From Myxococcales bacterium (lineage in GTDB: Bacteria > Myxococcota_A > UBA9160 > SMWR01), in the NCBI GenBank assembly GCA_022561775.1, contig JADFQO010000001.1:1-64000 (forward strand): a stretch of 64,000 nucleotides of DNA, given 5' to 3'. The first letter of the stretch is position 1; each line of letters starts with the position of its first letter. The translations under genes and the position numbers were made by a program. The notes under the pieces were generated by a model, which worked only from the letters and a program-made list of their open reading frames with translations, was not told where the DNA came from and ran no database searches. Of this stretch, positions 7,844 through 15,370 are shown piece by piece.

Positions 7844-9169
7844 ATGAGAGCAGTCAACGCGATGAGCACAGACCCCAGAAGGCTACCAGAGTTGCCCGAT
7901 TCGCTCTGGGCGGCGACCGCACCGTCGCCAGCAAGCTGCCCGCCGCTCTCGGGCGATCGATTCGCCGAACTGGGTGTGGTCGGCGGGGGCTTCACGGGGC
8001 TCTCGGCCGCCTACCACGCCGCGGAAGCCGGGGCCGAGGTCGTGCTCGTCGAGGCCGCGGAGCCGGGATGGGGAGCAGCCGGACGCAACGGCGGCCAGGT
8101 AATCCCGGGGCTCAAGCTCGATCCGGACAATCTCGAGCACCGCTTCGGCGCGGAACGCGGACGGCGCCTGGTCGACTTCGCGGGCGCCGCACCGGATCTC
8201 GTGTTCGAACTCGTCACGCGGCACCGGATCGACTGCGGGGCGCGACGACAGGGCTGGGTTCACGCGGTTCACGGCCGCGCAGCGCTGCGCCTGGAGGAAG
8301 ACCGGATGCGCCAATGGCAGGCGCGCGGCGCGACGCTCGAAATGCTCGATCGGAATCAAGTCGCGGCCGTTCTCGGAACCGACGAGTACATCGCGGGCCT
8401 GTTCGATCCCCGCGGAGGCTGGCTGCAACCACTCGCCTACGCGCGCGGCCTCGCACGAGCCGCGCAATCCGCGGGAGCGAGCCTGCACGGAATGTCTCCC
8501 GCAACCCGCATCGTTCGGAACGCGGACGGATGGCGGATTGCAACCCCATCGGGAAACGTGATTGCGAAACAGGTCTTACTCTGCACCAACGCCTACACGG
8601 ACGAGCTCTGGCCACGCCTGAGCCGCAGCCTGATTCCCGTTACGAGCTACCAGGTCGCCACCGAACCGCTCTCCGACGAACTACGGGCGCGCATCCTGCC
8701 GAAGGGACACGTCTCTTCCGACACGCGCCGCTTGCTCAGTTACTTCTGCATGACCCCTGAGGGTCGACTCGTAATGGGCGGGCGGGGGCCTATCCGCGAG
8801 AGCGAGCGCCGTGAAGTCTACGCGCACATCGTGGCTTCGATGCACAAGCTGTTTCCGGAGACATCCAACGCGCGAGTGGATTATTTCTGGAGCGGTCGAG
8901 TTGCCGTGACATTGGACCAGCTGCCAAAAATCTGCGAATTGGGACCCGGACTGTGGAGCGGCGGCGGCTACAACGGGCGCGGCGTCGCGATGGCAACCGC
9001 GATCGGCCGACTGCTGGCAAAGTGCGCTGGCGGAGCGGCCGCCGACAGTCTGCCGCTGCCGCCGAGCAAGGCGCGGCCGCTGCCATTTCACGGCCTGCGC
9101 GGTCTGGCGATCGGCCTGGCCGTCGCTTGGAAGCTGCTGCTCGACGCCTGGGAGGTGCGCCGTCGTTAG
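7844..9169 (+). CDS. FAD-dependent amine/amino-acid oxidoreductase (PuuB/OrdL-like DAO)
   Basis: 441 residues from the ATG at 7844; a GTG at 7814 and an ATG at 7862 are also in frame and none has a clear ribosome site. The FAD-binding Rossmann motif is GVVGGGFTGLSAAYHA with the acidic residue at VVLVEA; AGRNGGQV is the GRNGG signature of the gamma-glutamylputrescine oxidase/OrdL group, and GGYNGRGVAMATAIGR closes the flavin site. Family members oxidise gamma-glutamylputrescine, glycine, sarcosine or similar amines to an aldehyde or imine with hydrogen peroxide. The C-terminus ends with a hydrophobic LRGLAIGLAVAWKLLLDAW stretch that may touch the membrane. A PuuR-like regulator lies upstream, beyond the mesaconyl-CoA operon. 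Confidence 0.82.
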   Translation: MRAVNAMSTDPRRLPELPDSLWAATAPSPASCPPLSGDRFAELGVVGGGFTGLSAAYHAAEAGAEVVLVEAAEPGWGAAGRNGGQVIPGLKLDPDNLEHRFGAERGRRLVDFAGAAPDLVFELVTRHRIDCGARRQGWVHAVHGRAALRLEEDRMRQWQARGATLEMLDRNQVAAVLGTDEYIAGLFDPRGGWLQPLAYARGLARAAQSAGASLHGMSPATRIVRNADGWRIATPSGNVIAKQVLLCTNAYTDELWPRLSRSLIPVTSYQVATEPLSDELRARILPKGHVSSDTRRLLSYFCMTPEGRLVMGGRGPIRESERREVYAHIVASMHKLFPETSNARVDYFWSGRVAVTLDQLPKICELGPGLWSGGGYNGRGVAMATAIGRLLAKCAGGAAADSLPLPPSKARPLPFHGLRGLAIGLAVAWKLLLDAWEVRRR

Positions 9170-9191
9170 GCGCTGCCACAGCCCCGCGCGA

Positions 9192-9818
9192 TCAATCCTC
9201 GCGGTTTTCGGCCCAGACTTTCGCGACTGCGGGACGCGCCTCGACGAGATCCACGAGTTTTGCAACGCGCGGGTTGTCGGCGAACAACTGCTTCTCGTCC
9301 GGGTGCCACTTGGCGAGCATCCAGAGGTAGACGTCGACTGCGCTGAAGGTTTCCCCGAGCAGGTAGGGCCCCGGGTCCAGGGCGTCGTTCAGGACCGCAA
9401 AGTATCCATCCATGTCCGCTCGTGCGGAAGCCACGATCCCGTCGATACCGCTGGCATCGGTCGTAAACCGGTCCGCGTAGAAGAGGCGCTGATCGGCGGT
9501 GTAGATCGTGACCGCCATGAAGACGAGCCAGCGCTGGAAGCGCGCGCTCTCCGGGCTGCCCGCTGGCGGAGCGAGCTTCGCTTCGGGGTGGCGATCGGTG
9601 ATGTGCAGCACCATCGCCGCGGACTCGGTCAGCACCGTACCATCGGGAAGAACCAGTGCGGGGAGCTGACCCATTGGGTTCACGGCCAGAAACTCCGCAG
9701 TCCGATTTTCCTCGTTTTCGACATCGATCGCGACCTTCTCGTACTCGACACCGATCTCCTCGAAGAGCACCTCCGAAGTCATGGAGCCCATTGATTTCGC
9801 CCAGAACAGTTTGTACAT
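9192..9818 (-). CDS. Glutathione S-transferase family protein
   Basis: 208 residues, normal for a cytosolic GST. The N-terminal thioredoxin fold carries the cis-Pro segment NPMGQLPALVLPDG followed by the glutathione-binding TESAAMV (Glu-Ser). The C-terminal helical domain has the GPYLLGETFSAVDVYLWML signature, with the conserved Asp that starts the N-capping box. It begins at the ATG at 9818 with AGGAGGCGGC just upstream. It is convergent with the amine oxidase (22 bp apart), so they do not share a transcript. A glutathione synthetase gene at 56.4 kb agrees with a glutathione-using organism. The substrate is unknown. Confidence 0.88.
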   Translation of the reverse strand: MYKLFWAKSMGSMTSEVLFEEIGVEYEKVAIDVENEENRTAEFLAVNPMGQLPALVLPDGTVLTESAAMVLHITDRHPEAKLAPPAGSPESARFQRWLVFMAVTIYTADQRLFYADRFTTDASGIDGIVASARADMDGYFAVLNDALDPGPYLLGETFSAVDVYLWMLAKWHPDEKQLFADNPRVAKLVDLVEARPAVAKVWAENRED

Positions 9819-10136
9819 GGGGGGCCGCCTCCTTTGTGAGTGATCTCACCCGCGATCATTCTACGGACGGAATCTCGGAGAGTCCAGACCCATTTGGGTG
9901 CAGCACGATTTCGCGGGGATATAATGACCGCGCGCGCGAACTGCGCTCTTCGGGCGAGGCCGAAATCACGCAATCGTGCCTAGCTCGTTTGTGCCCGACG
10001 GGGCGAAACCGGTAGGGCTGAAAGGAAGGGAAGCTCGCGACAGCGCGGGCGACAGCTTCTTCGCGCCGAAGGGAGCCCATACCACGTGGATCATCTACGA
10101 CACGGTTTCGAAGTTCTGGATGATCACCGAACGGGA
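9819..10136. other. Intergenic region upstream of the M48 protease
   Basis: 318 bp between divergent genes. A perfect TATAAT sits at 9920-9925 on the plus strand, but the bases 16-18 bp upstream are a poor -35, so a promoter here is only possible. A 63-codon plus-strand frame (9976-10167) runs into the protease gene; nothing supports it as a real protein. Confidence 0.4.
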
Positions 10137-10952
10137 ATGCCGAGCAGGCCCACCCCAAGCAGCTTGATGCTCGTGGTCGCGATTCTCGCGGCTGCATGGG
10201 TCGCTGGTTGTCAGACCTCGACTCTCGGGCGTCGCCAGTTCAAACTGATGTCGGCAACAGAAATGTCTGGAATGGGCGTCGCCGCGTTTGCGGAAATTTC
10301 CAAGCAAACGCCTCCCTCCCGGGATGCAGGCGTGAATGCGATGGTCAGCTGTGTCGCGAATGCAATCACGGGAACCCTGATCGGAGTGAATGCGAGAACC
10401 CGCTGGGAGGTTCGCGTCTTTGCGGACGACACGCCGAATGCGTTCGCGCTACCGGGCGGGAAGATCGGCGTGAATACGGGGCTGTTGCAGGTGGCGCGCA
10501 CCCAGGGCCAACTCGCCGCCGTGATCGGTCACGAAGTCGCGCACGTATTGGAGGGGCATGCGAACGAGCGCGTGTCTGCAAGCTTTGCTTCGCAGACCGC
10601 CCTGCAGTTGCTGTCGGCGGTCGCCAACGCATCGAACCCGGTGCACGGCCAGATGATCGGGCTGCTAGGCGCGGGCGTTCAGGTCGGAGTGTTGCTTCCG
10701 TACGGTCGCCAGCACGAGCGCGAGGCCGACTTGATCGGCCTGGATCTGATGGCGAAAGCGGGCTTCAATCCGCATGAGAGCATCACACTCTGGCACAACA
10801 TGTCGAGAGCCGGCGGCGCCCGTCGTTCGGAGTTCCTCTCGACCCACCCATCACACGGCTCGCGGATCCTCGAACTCGAGCGGCGCATCCCGAGCGTGAT
10901 GCTGTTGTATCAGGGCGCGAGGGCGAGCGGGCGAATACCGCGCTGCTCGTAG
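10137..10952 (+). CDS. M48-family zinc metalloprotease, lipoprotein
   Basis: 271 residues from the ATG at 10137. Residues 9-25 are a lipoprotein signal (LMLVVAILAAAWVAGC, Cys25). The zinc site is HEVAH (H132, E133, H136), and the third ligand is the Glu in HEREADLIGLD some 60 residues later. FALPGGKIGVNTGLL is a typical M48 strand before the helix with the metal site. Single-domain lipoprotein M48 peptidases such as LoiP and YcaL work on outer-membrane proteins in the periplasm during envelope stress, which is the likely role. An upstream in-frame ATG at 10086 would add 17 residues before the signal and is less likely. Confidence 0.88.
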   Translation: MPSRPTPSSLMLVVAILAAAWVAGCQTSTLGRRQFKLMSATEMSGMGVAAFAEISKQTPPSRDAGVNAMVSCVANAITGTLIGVNARTRWEVRVFADDTPNAFALPGGKIGVNTGLLQVARTQGQLAAVIGHEVAHVLEGHANERVSASFASQTALQLLSAVANASNPVHGQMIGLLGAGVQVGVLLPYGRQHEREADLIGLDLMAKAGFNPHESITLWHNMSRAGGARRSEFLSTHPSHGSRILELERRIPSVMLLYQGARASGRIPRCS

Positions 10953-11092
10953 CGCTCGCGCCAGCCAGCCGAAGTCAACGAAGCCGGTCTTCGGGGGCGC
11001 GATGGCGCGTTCTCGTCGGAAATTCGCGCGGATCCAGCAACTCCATGCAGGAGGTTGGAGGCGGAGCCTAGTCCAGAGCACTTATACCGCGC

Positions 11093-11704
11093 TCAGGGCC
11101 CTTCCCAATCGATGCGCGCGTACTCGGCGCTGCCGCCGGAGAGCTCCCAGTTGCGGCCCCAGTCGCGAAAGCGACTCTTGGTGCTTCGACAGACGGTGAC
11201 ATCCGGCCCCATCCAGTACTTGCTGTTGCTGATCTTCGTGGTGCCGTCGCCGTTCGCACCTTCGATCGGTTCAATGGAGCCGTCGATGATCTTGGGAATC
11301 TGAAAGCTCCAGCCCCGGCCCACCTGCTTGAACTCGATCGGAACCCGCTTCACGCCCAGAAACTCCGCGACCATCATCGAAAACCAGCTGGTCGTACCGC
11401 CGGCCTGGCCCGACAAGATCTCCGTAAGAGCCCGGGAGGCCGCGTCATTGGCGCGTTCGTCGATGTAGAGGCCGACCGACCACTTGCCCTCGGCGAGCGG
11501 TCCGGGGATGTCCATCAACACCGCAACGTTGAGGCCGTCGAGCGACTCGTCGCCAGCGCGGCCCTCGTCGATGTGCAGGCCCCACCAGGTGTGGCAGACC
11601 CCATGGGTGGGGTTGGCCTTGCCGAGTGAAATCACGCAGGGGCAGAACACATCGCAGTTACAACTGAGGATCAACTCGCCACGGATCTTCCAATTGTCAG
11701 TCAT
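11093..11704 (-). CDS. DUF1326 protein with Cys cluster
   Basis: 203 residues from the ATG at 11704. The N-terminus has SCNCDVFCPC (C15, C17, C21, C23), the mark of DUF1326; the rest matches the family in GDESLDGLNVAVLMDIPGPL and GGTTSWFSMMVAEFLGVK. The function is not known, though the Cys pattern suggests metal or redox chemistry. It follows a DUF2182 membrane protein by 23 bp on the same strand. These two families are found side by side in many bacteria, so they probably act together. The much longer reading frame that continues upstream is a shadow of the DUF2182 and sterol reductase genes. Confidence 0.85.
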   Translation of the reverse strand: MTDNWKIRGELILSCNCDVFCPCVISLGKANPTHGVCHTWWGLHIDEGRAGDESLDGLNVAVLMDIPGPLAEGKWSVGLYIDERANDAASRALTEILSGQAGGTTSWFSMMVAEFLGVKRVPIEFKQVGRGWSFQIPKIIDGSIEPIEGANGDGTTKISNSKYWMGPDVTVCRSTKSRFRDWGRNWELSGGSAEYARIDWEGP

Positions 11705-11727
11705 CGATTTCCCCTCAGAAGCTCGAC

Positions 11728-12525
11728 TCACGGCACGGCGAGCAAGTTCGTACCGAGCAAGACCGCTCCCGATACGACGAGTCCAGCCCCGGCGATTCGA
11801 CCTACCGCCCGCCCGCCCGGCAGAGCCTTTTCCGCCAACATGAAAAGCGCGAGCCCTGCCGTCCAGAGCAGATTCATCGATCCTCCGATGAACATCAGCG
11901 CCATCAGCGCCCAACAGCAGCCGATGCAGAAACGACCGTGCGCAATTCCCATCCTCAGCCCGCCTACCGAACCCGGCCGCCACTGCGTCATCAAAAACCA
12001 GAGCGGAGAGCGGCAGCGGCGAAGACAGGCATCTTTCAATCGGGTGAATTGAAAGCCTCCCGCGGCGAGCAAAACGGCCCCCGCGAAGACGCGGTTGGTC
12101 GACTGTCCGGCCATCGAGGTCCAAGCCGCTTGATGCAAACCCCATTGCGCGGCAGCGGCGACCAGGCTGAAGGCAGTCAGGACGATCGCGTATCCGAGCA
12201 GGAAGCCGGTTGCGGGAGCCACTGGGCTGGTGGACGCCGACTGTTCCCGGCTGATTTTCGCCAAGCTCAGCACCATCGGCGCCGCCGTCGGCAGCATCAT
12301 CGCCATCATCATCACGGTCCACATCCCGAACGTCATCGCGAGATCCGTTCCGGTCCAGCTCCGCGGCTCCGCGAGAATCGTCACATGGACAGCGTGGCCG
12401 GCGCCTCCTGACAACACGATCGTGTAGGCCCACGCGATCGCCGAAATTCCGATCAAGGCCGAGAGCAGGACGAGGCGATCGCGTTGAACGATGGTTTCCA
12501 GCGCGGGCGTCCGTTGATTGGACAC
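11728..12525 (-). CDS. DUF2182 integral membrane protein
   Basis: 265 residues with about six membrane segments. Its family mark is the methionine-rich TVMMMAMMLPTAAPM (about 70-85) and a second conserved stretch GRFCIGCCWALMALMFIGG with a CIGCC motif. DUF2182 proteins are annotated as predicted metal-binding membrane proteins; the Met and Cys clusters would suit a soft metal such as copper, but this has not been shown as far as I know. It is 23 bp ahead of the DUF1326 gene in one operon. The start at 12525 (ATG) is the only one that includes the first membrane segment. Confidence 0.85.
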   Translation of the reverse strand: MSNQRTPALETIVQRDRLVLLSALIGISAIAWAYTIVLSGGAGHAVHVTILAEPRSWTGTDLAMTFGMWTVMMMAMMLPTAAPMVLSLAKISREQSASTSPVAPATGFLLGYAIVLTAFSLVAAAAQWGLHQAAWTSMAGQSTNRVFAGAVLLAAGGFQFTRLKDACLRRCRSPLWFLMTQWRPGSVGGLRMGIAHGRFCIGCCWALMALMFIGGSMNLLWTAGLALFMLAEKALPGGRAVGRIAGAGLVVSGAVLLGTNLLAVP

Positions 12526-12666
12526 GAATACCTCGTTTCGTCGTGGTCGCGTAGAGGCCAGTGCCCGCAGGTGCGACGAGGGTCGGGAGCATACACTTCC
12601 CCCGCAACATGGGGAACGACGCTCCGGCCGAGCGCACCCGGTTCTGCGTTGGAATATTCGCTTGTT

Positions 12667-14010
12667 TCAATACAGTCCCGGGACGATCCGCCAGCGCACC
12701 CGACGGCAGTAGCGGTCCCAATCCTCGCCGTACTTCGCCGCGCAGCGGCGATGGTCGCGGCGCTCGCGATGGAGTAGCAGAAACGCAGCATAGATCGGGT
12801 AGAAGTAGGGCAGTGGCGACCCAAACCCGCAGGGAAGCGACCAGGCGAGGCCAAGCAGCCAGTCGCCCAGATAATTCGAATGGCGCGACCAACCCCAGAA
12901 ACCCGAAACGAGCAGACGGTTGCCGTGGCGGGTCTCGATGAATTCGGCGGGCTGGCCCCAGATCAGCAGGCCGTTCGAATTGCAGCGAAAGCGGTGCTTC
13001 TGGAGATTCGACAAGCGAAATAGCGTCACGCCGGCGAGCCCCAAGAAGACACAGAGCGCAGCGGCCCAGATCGGAAGTTCCGGAGCGTGGTCGATCAGAT
13101 AGTGGGCCTGGAGGGTGTAGGTCATCGGCACCCATACGAGATCGCCGAAGACCAACATCCAGCCAAAATTCTCGTGCTGGATGTCGAGCGTCGTAAGGAT
13201 CGCAGGTTCGTGCCAGAAGTAGTCGAGCACGTAGGCGAACTGCAGTGCACAGACTACAGCCATCGCGGTGGACAGTGACCCGTGGCGCTCGATCTGCACC
13301 GCGGCAAATGAGCAATTGACCAGCATCCAACCGATCAGGCCCGGGCGCGCTTCGAAGAAGACCTTGAGATCGAACCCGGTGACCGGCGGGATGCGAGGAT
13401 GGCGCGCCGCCCCGAGGAAGTAGTCGACGATCACACTGCGCGGTTGGCGCGCCGGCTCGGTGGCGCGACCGTAGATGAGAAGGAAGAACGCAAACCCATA
13501 GGAGAAGAGCGCGACCACCGAGATCAACTCTCCAAAGTGGTCGTAGATCCAGCGCAGTGGGAACAGACCACTTCCAACGCCCGCGGCGAACGCGACGGCG
13601 GTGATCAGCAGGGAGGATCGACCGTTCATTCGGTAGCGGAGGCGAGTGCCGTCTTCGAGCGGCGTTCCCTCCACCGTGGGTCCCGGCGCGAAGGCCTGCA
13701 GCAGGGCCTGAAATGCCAGCCAGGCGAGGGTGACGGCCGCGGTCTCCCAGCCCGGAGCCAGGCTCTCCGCAAAAGCCCCCAGATCGGCCTGGGGCCCTGG
13801 GAGCAAACGCCCGTCGTTGAAGCGCGCGCAGAAATAGAGGTACGCGGTCCCGATGGGCAAGGCGGCCAGAAGCGCGAGATTCCCAGCGACTCCGCCAAAG
13901 TCCGAGCGCGATCGCCGCACTCTCGTCCCGCCCTCGGTCGGGCCGCCCTGGTCCTGCCGGCCCGCGGTCATCTGCGGATGTTCGCACAGATGGGGGGTAC
14001 ACGGCGCCAC
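12667..14010 (-). CDS. Sterol C14-type reductase (ERG4/ERG24 family)
   Basis: 447 residues, polytopic. The family reduces sterol double bonds (C14, C24(28) or C7) with NADPH. Both ERG4/ERG24 signatures are visible: LLVSGFWGWSRHSNYLGDW (form of LxSGWWGxxRHxNYxGD), and near the C-terminus LLLHRERRDHRRCAAKYG followed by WDRYCRRVRWRIVPGLY. VTGFDLKVFFEARPGLIGW and ENFGWMLVFGDLVWVP are also typical of C14 reductases. The neighbours on the other side of a 98-bp divergent region are a sterol-type SDR and an epoxidase-cyclase fusion, so the substrate is most likely a C14-demethylated lanosterol or cycloartenol derivative. A shorter start at the ATG at 13971 is possible. Confidence 0.88.
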   Translation of the reverse strand: MAPCTPHLCEHPQMTAGRQDQGGPTEGGTRVRRSRSDFGGVAGNLALLAALPIGTAYLYFCARFNDGRLLPGPQADLGAFAESLAPGWETAAVTLAWLAFQALLQAFAPGPTVEGTPLEDGTRLRYRMNGRSSLLITAVAFAAGVGSGLFPLRWIYDHFGELISVVALFSYGFAFFLLIYGRATEPARQPRSVIVDYFLGAARHPRIPPVTGFDLKVFFEARPGLIGWMLVNCSFAAVQIERHGSLSTAMAVVCALQFAYVLDYFWHEPAILTTLDIQHENFGWMLVFGDLVWVPMTYTLQAHYLIDHAPELPIWAAALCVFLGLAGVTLFRLSNLQKHRFRCNSNGLLIWGQPAEFIETRHGNRLLVSGFWGWSRHSNYLGDWLLGLAWSLPCGFGSPLPYFYPIYAAFLLLHRERRDHRRCAAKYGEDWDRYCRRVRWRIVPGLY

Positions 14011-14108
14011 CTTCGCTCTCTGCGTGGGCGGATTTCGAGGTGGCGGTCCGGTTTCTCGCCTACTCTTCTCGATCGAAAATCGTCGAAGGGATCACCAAGG
14101 CCACCACA

Positions 14109-15230
14109 ATGCCAGAATCCATCAACCGCGATCGGCCCGACCTCGCTCCGGGCACGGGCCTGGTGCTGGTGACCGGTGCCTCGGGTCACCTGGGCGCCAA
14201 TCTGGTTGCGCGCCTGCTCGCGGACGGAGAGCGCGTCCGCGTTCTGCTCCAGCCCGGTTTCGACAACCGCGCCGTCGATGGCCTCGACGTCGAACGCGCG
14301 GCGGGCGACTTCCGCGATCCCGAGTCGGTGGGTGCCGCCGTGAAGGGTTGCCAGCGCGTGTATCACTGCGGGGCGATGGTTTCGACGATTCAAGGCAACG
14401 CCGAACACCGGCGCCAGCTGTTCGAGTCCAATGTGATCGGCACGCAACACATCCTCGAAGCCGCGCGAATCCACGGCGTTGCCCGCGTGGTGGTCACCGG
14501 ATCCTTCAGCGCCGTGGGACATCACCTCGACGACCCCTCCGCGCCGAGCGACGAATCCGCTCCCTTCTACCCCTTCCACCGTGCCATGCCCTACGAGCGA
14601 ACCAAGGTACTCGCTGAACTCGAGTGTCTTCGGGCGGTTGCGCGCGGTCTCGAGGTGGTGGTGGCCACCTCCTGCGCGATCCTCGGCGGGAACGATTTCT
14701 TGCCGTCCCGAATGGGGCAGACCCTGTGTGATTTTGCCAACGGTCGACTTCGCGCCTACGTACCCGGCGGCTTCGAATTTGTGAGCGCTCGAGATATCGT
14801 CAGCGGCCACCTGCTCGCGATGTCGCGCGGCCGCACGGGCGAGAAGTACATCTTCAGCACGCGCTTCGCGACGCTCGACGAGATTGTGGGGCTGTTTGAG
14901 CGGGTTACGGGCGTTCCCCGCCCGGGTCGGCGGCTGCCGGCACCCGTGATGGCGGCCTTTGCGGGGGTCGCCAGCCCGTTTTTGAGCCGGTTCTTTCCGA
15001 ATTTCCGCCAACGGCTCACACCAGGCGCGATTCGGCTGCTGCAAATGCGGCGACATGCCAACACCCGCAAGGCGCAGGTTGAGCTAGGTTACCGGTCCAC
15101 TGAACTCGAGAGCGCGGTGGAGGAAGCGTATGCGTTCTTCCACGCGCATGGGGCCATCAAAAACCCGGCTGCGCGAGCGCCGATGGCAGCCTCATCCGAC
15201 CCGGCACTGGCCGCGTCACCCGCCAGCTAG
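14109..15230 (+). CDS. Extended SDR, 3-beta-hydroxysteroid dehydrogenase/C4-decarboxylase type
   Basis: 373 residues from the ATG at 14109; a GTG at 14040 would add 23 residues. The Rossmann motif is TGASGHLG (G23, G26, G29), and the catalytic set is S132 (TGSFSAVG), Y162 and K166 (PYERTK). The fold is that of NSDHL/3-beta-HSD and of the bacterial sterol C4-demethylation reductase SdmB, but also of the hopanoid-associated epimerase HpnA, which I cannot exclude. Its setting between a sterol C14 reductase and an oxidosqualene cyclase favours a sterol role: oxidation at C3 with loss of a C4 carboxyl. No C4-methyl oxidase (SdmA) is in the window. The next gene starts 140 bp downstream. Confidence 0.78.
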   Translation: MPESINRDRPDLAPGTGLVLVTGASGHLGANLVARLLADGERVRVLLQPGFDNRAVDGLDVERAAGDFRDPESVGAAVKGCQRVYHCGAMVSTIQGNAEHRRQLFESNVIGTQHILEAARIHGVARVVVTGSFSAVGHHLDDPSAPSDESAPFYPFHRAMPYERTKVLAELECLRAVARGLEVVVATSCAILGGNDFLPSRMGQTLCDFANGRLRAYVPGGFEFVSARDIVSGHLLAMSRGRTGEKYIFSTRFATLDEIVGLFERVTGVPRPGRRLPAPVMAAFAGVASPFLSRFFPNFRQRLTPGAIRLLQMRRHANTRKAQVELGYRSTELESAVEEAYAFFHAHGAIKNPAARAPMAASSDPALAASPAS

Positions 15231-15370
15231 GCAACGATGACCCCCAGGAGGTTCATGCTCCTCCAACCCCAATCCGGCGCGCCGCCCCTGGGATTGAAGC
15301 CAGCCCGCGACCCGAGGAAGACGGGCCACGCGGGGACTGCGCCCGAGGCGCACTCTCGCGAGGGTGCCGC
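15231..15370. other. Gap before the fusion gene with hairpins
   Basis: 140 bp between the SDR and the fusion gene. AGGAG/CTCCT and CAATCC/GGATTG form short inverted pairs between about 15246 and 15295. They could end the SDR transcript, but there is no T-run, so separate transcription is not established. Confidence 0.3.

Noticed and set aside
11093-14002. 969-codon minus-strand frame
   Set aside because: Only its last 203 codons (DUF1326) are protein-like; the rest is an Arg/Gly-rich shadow of the DUF2182 and sterol reductase genes in other frames.
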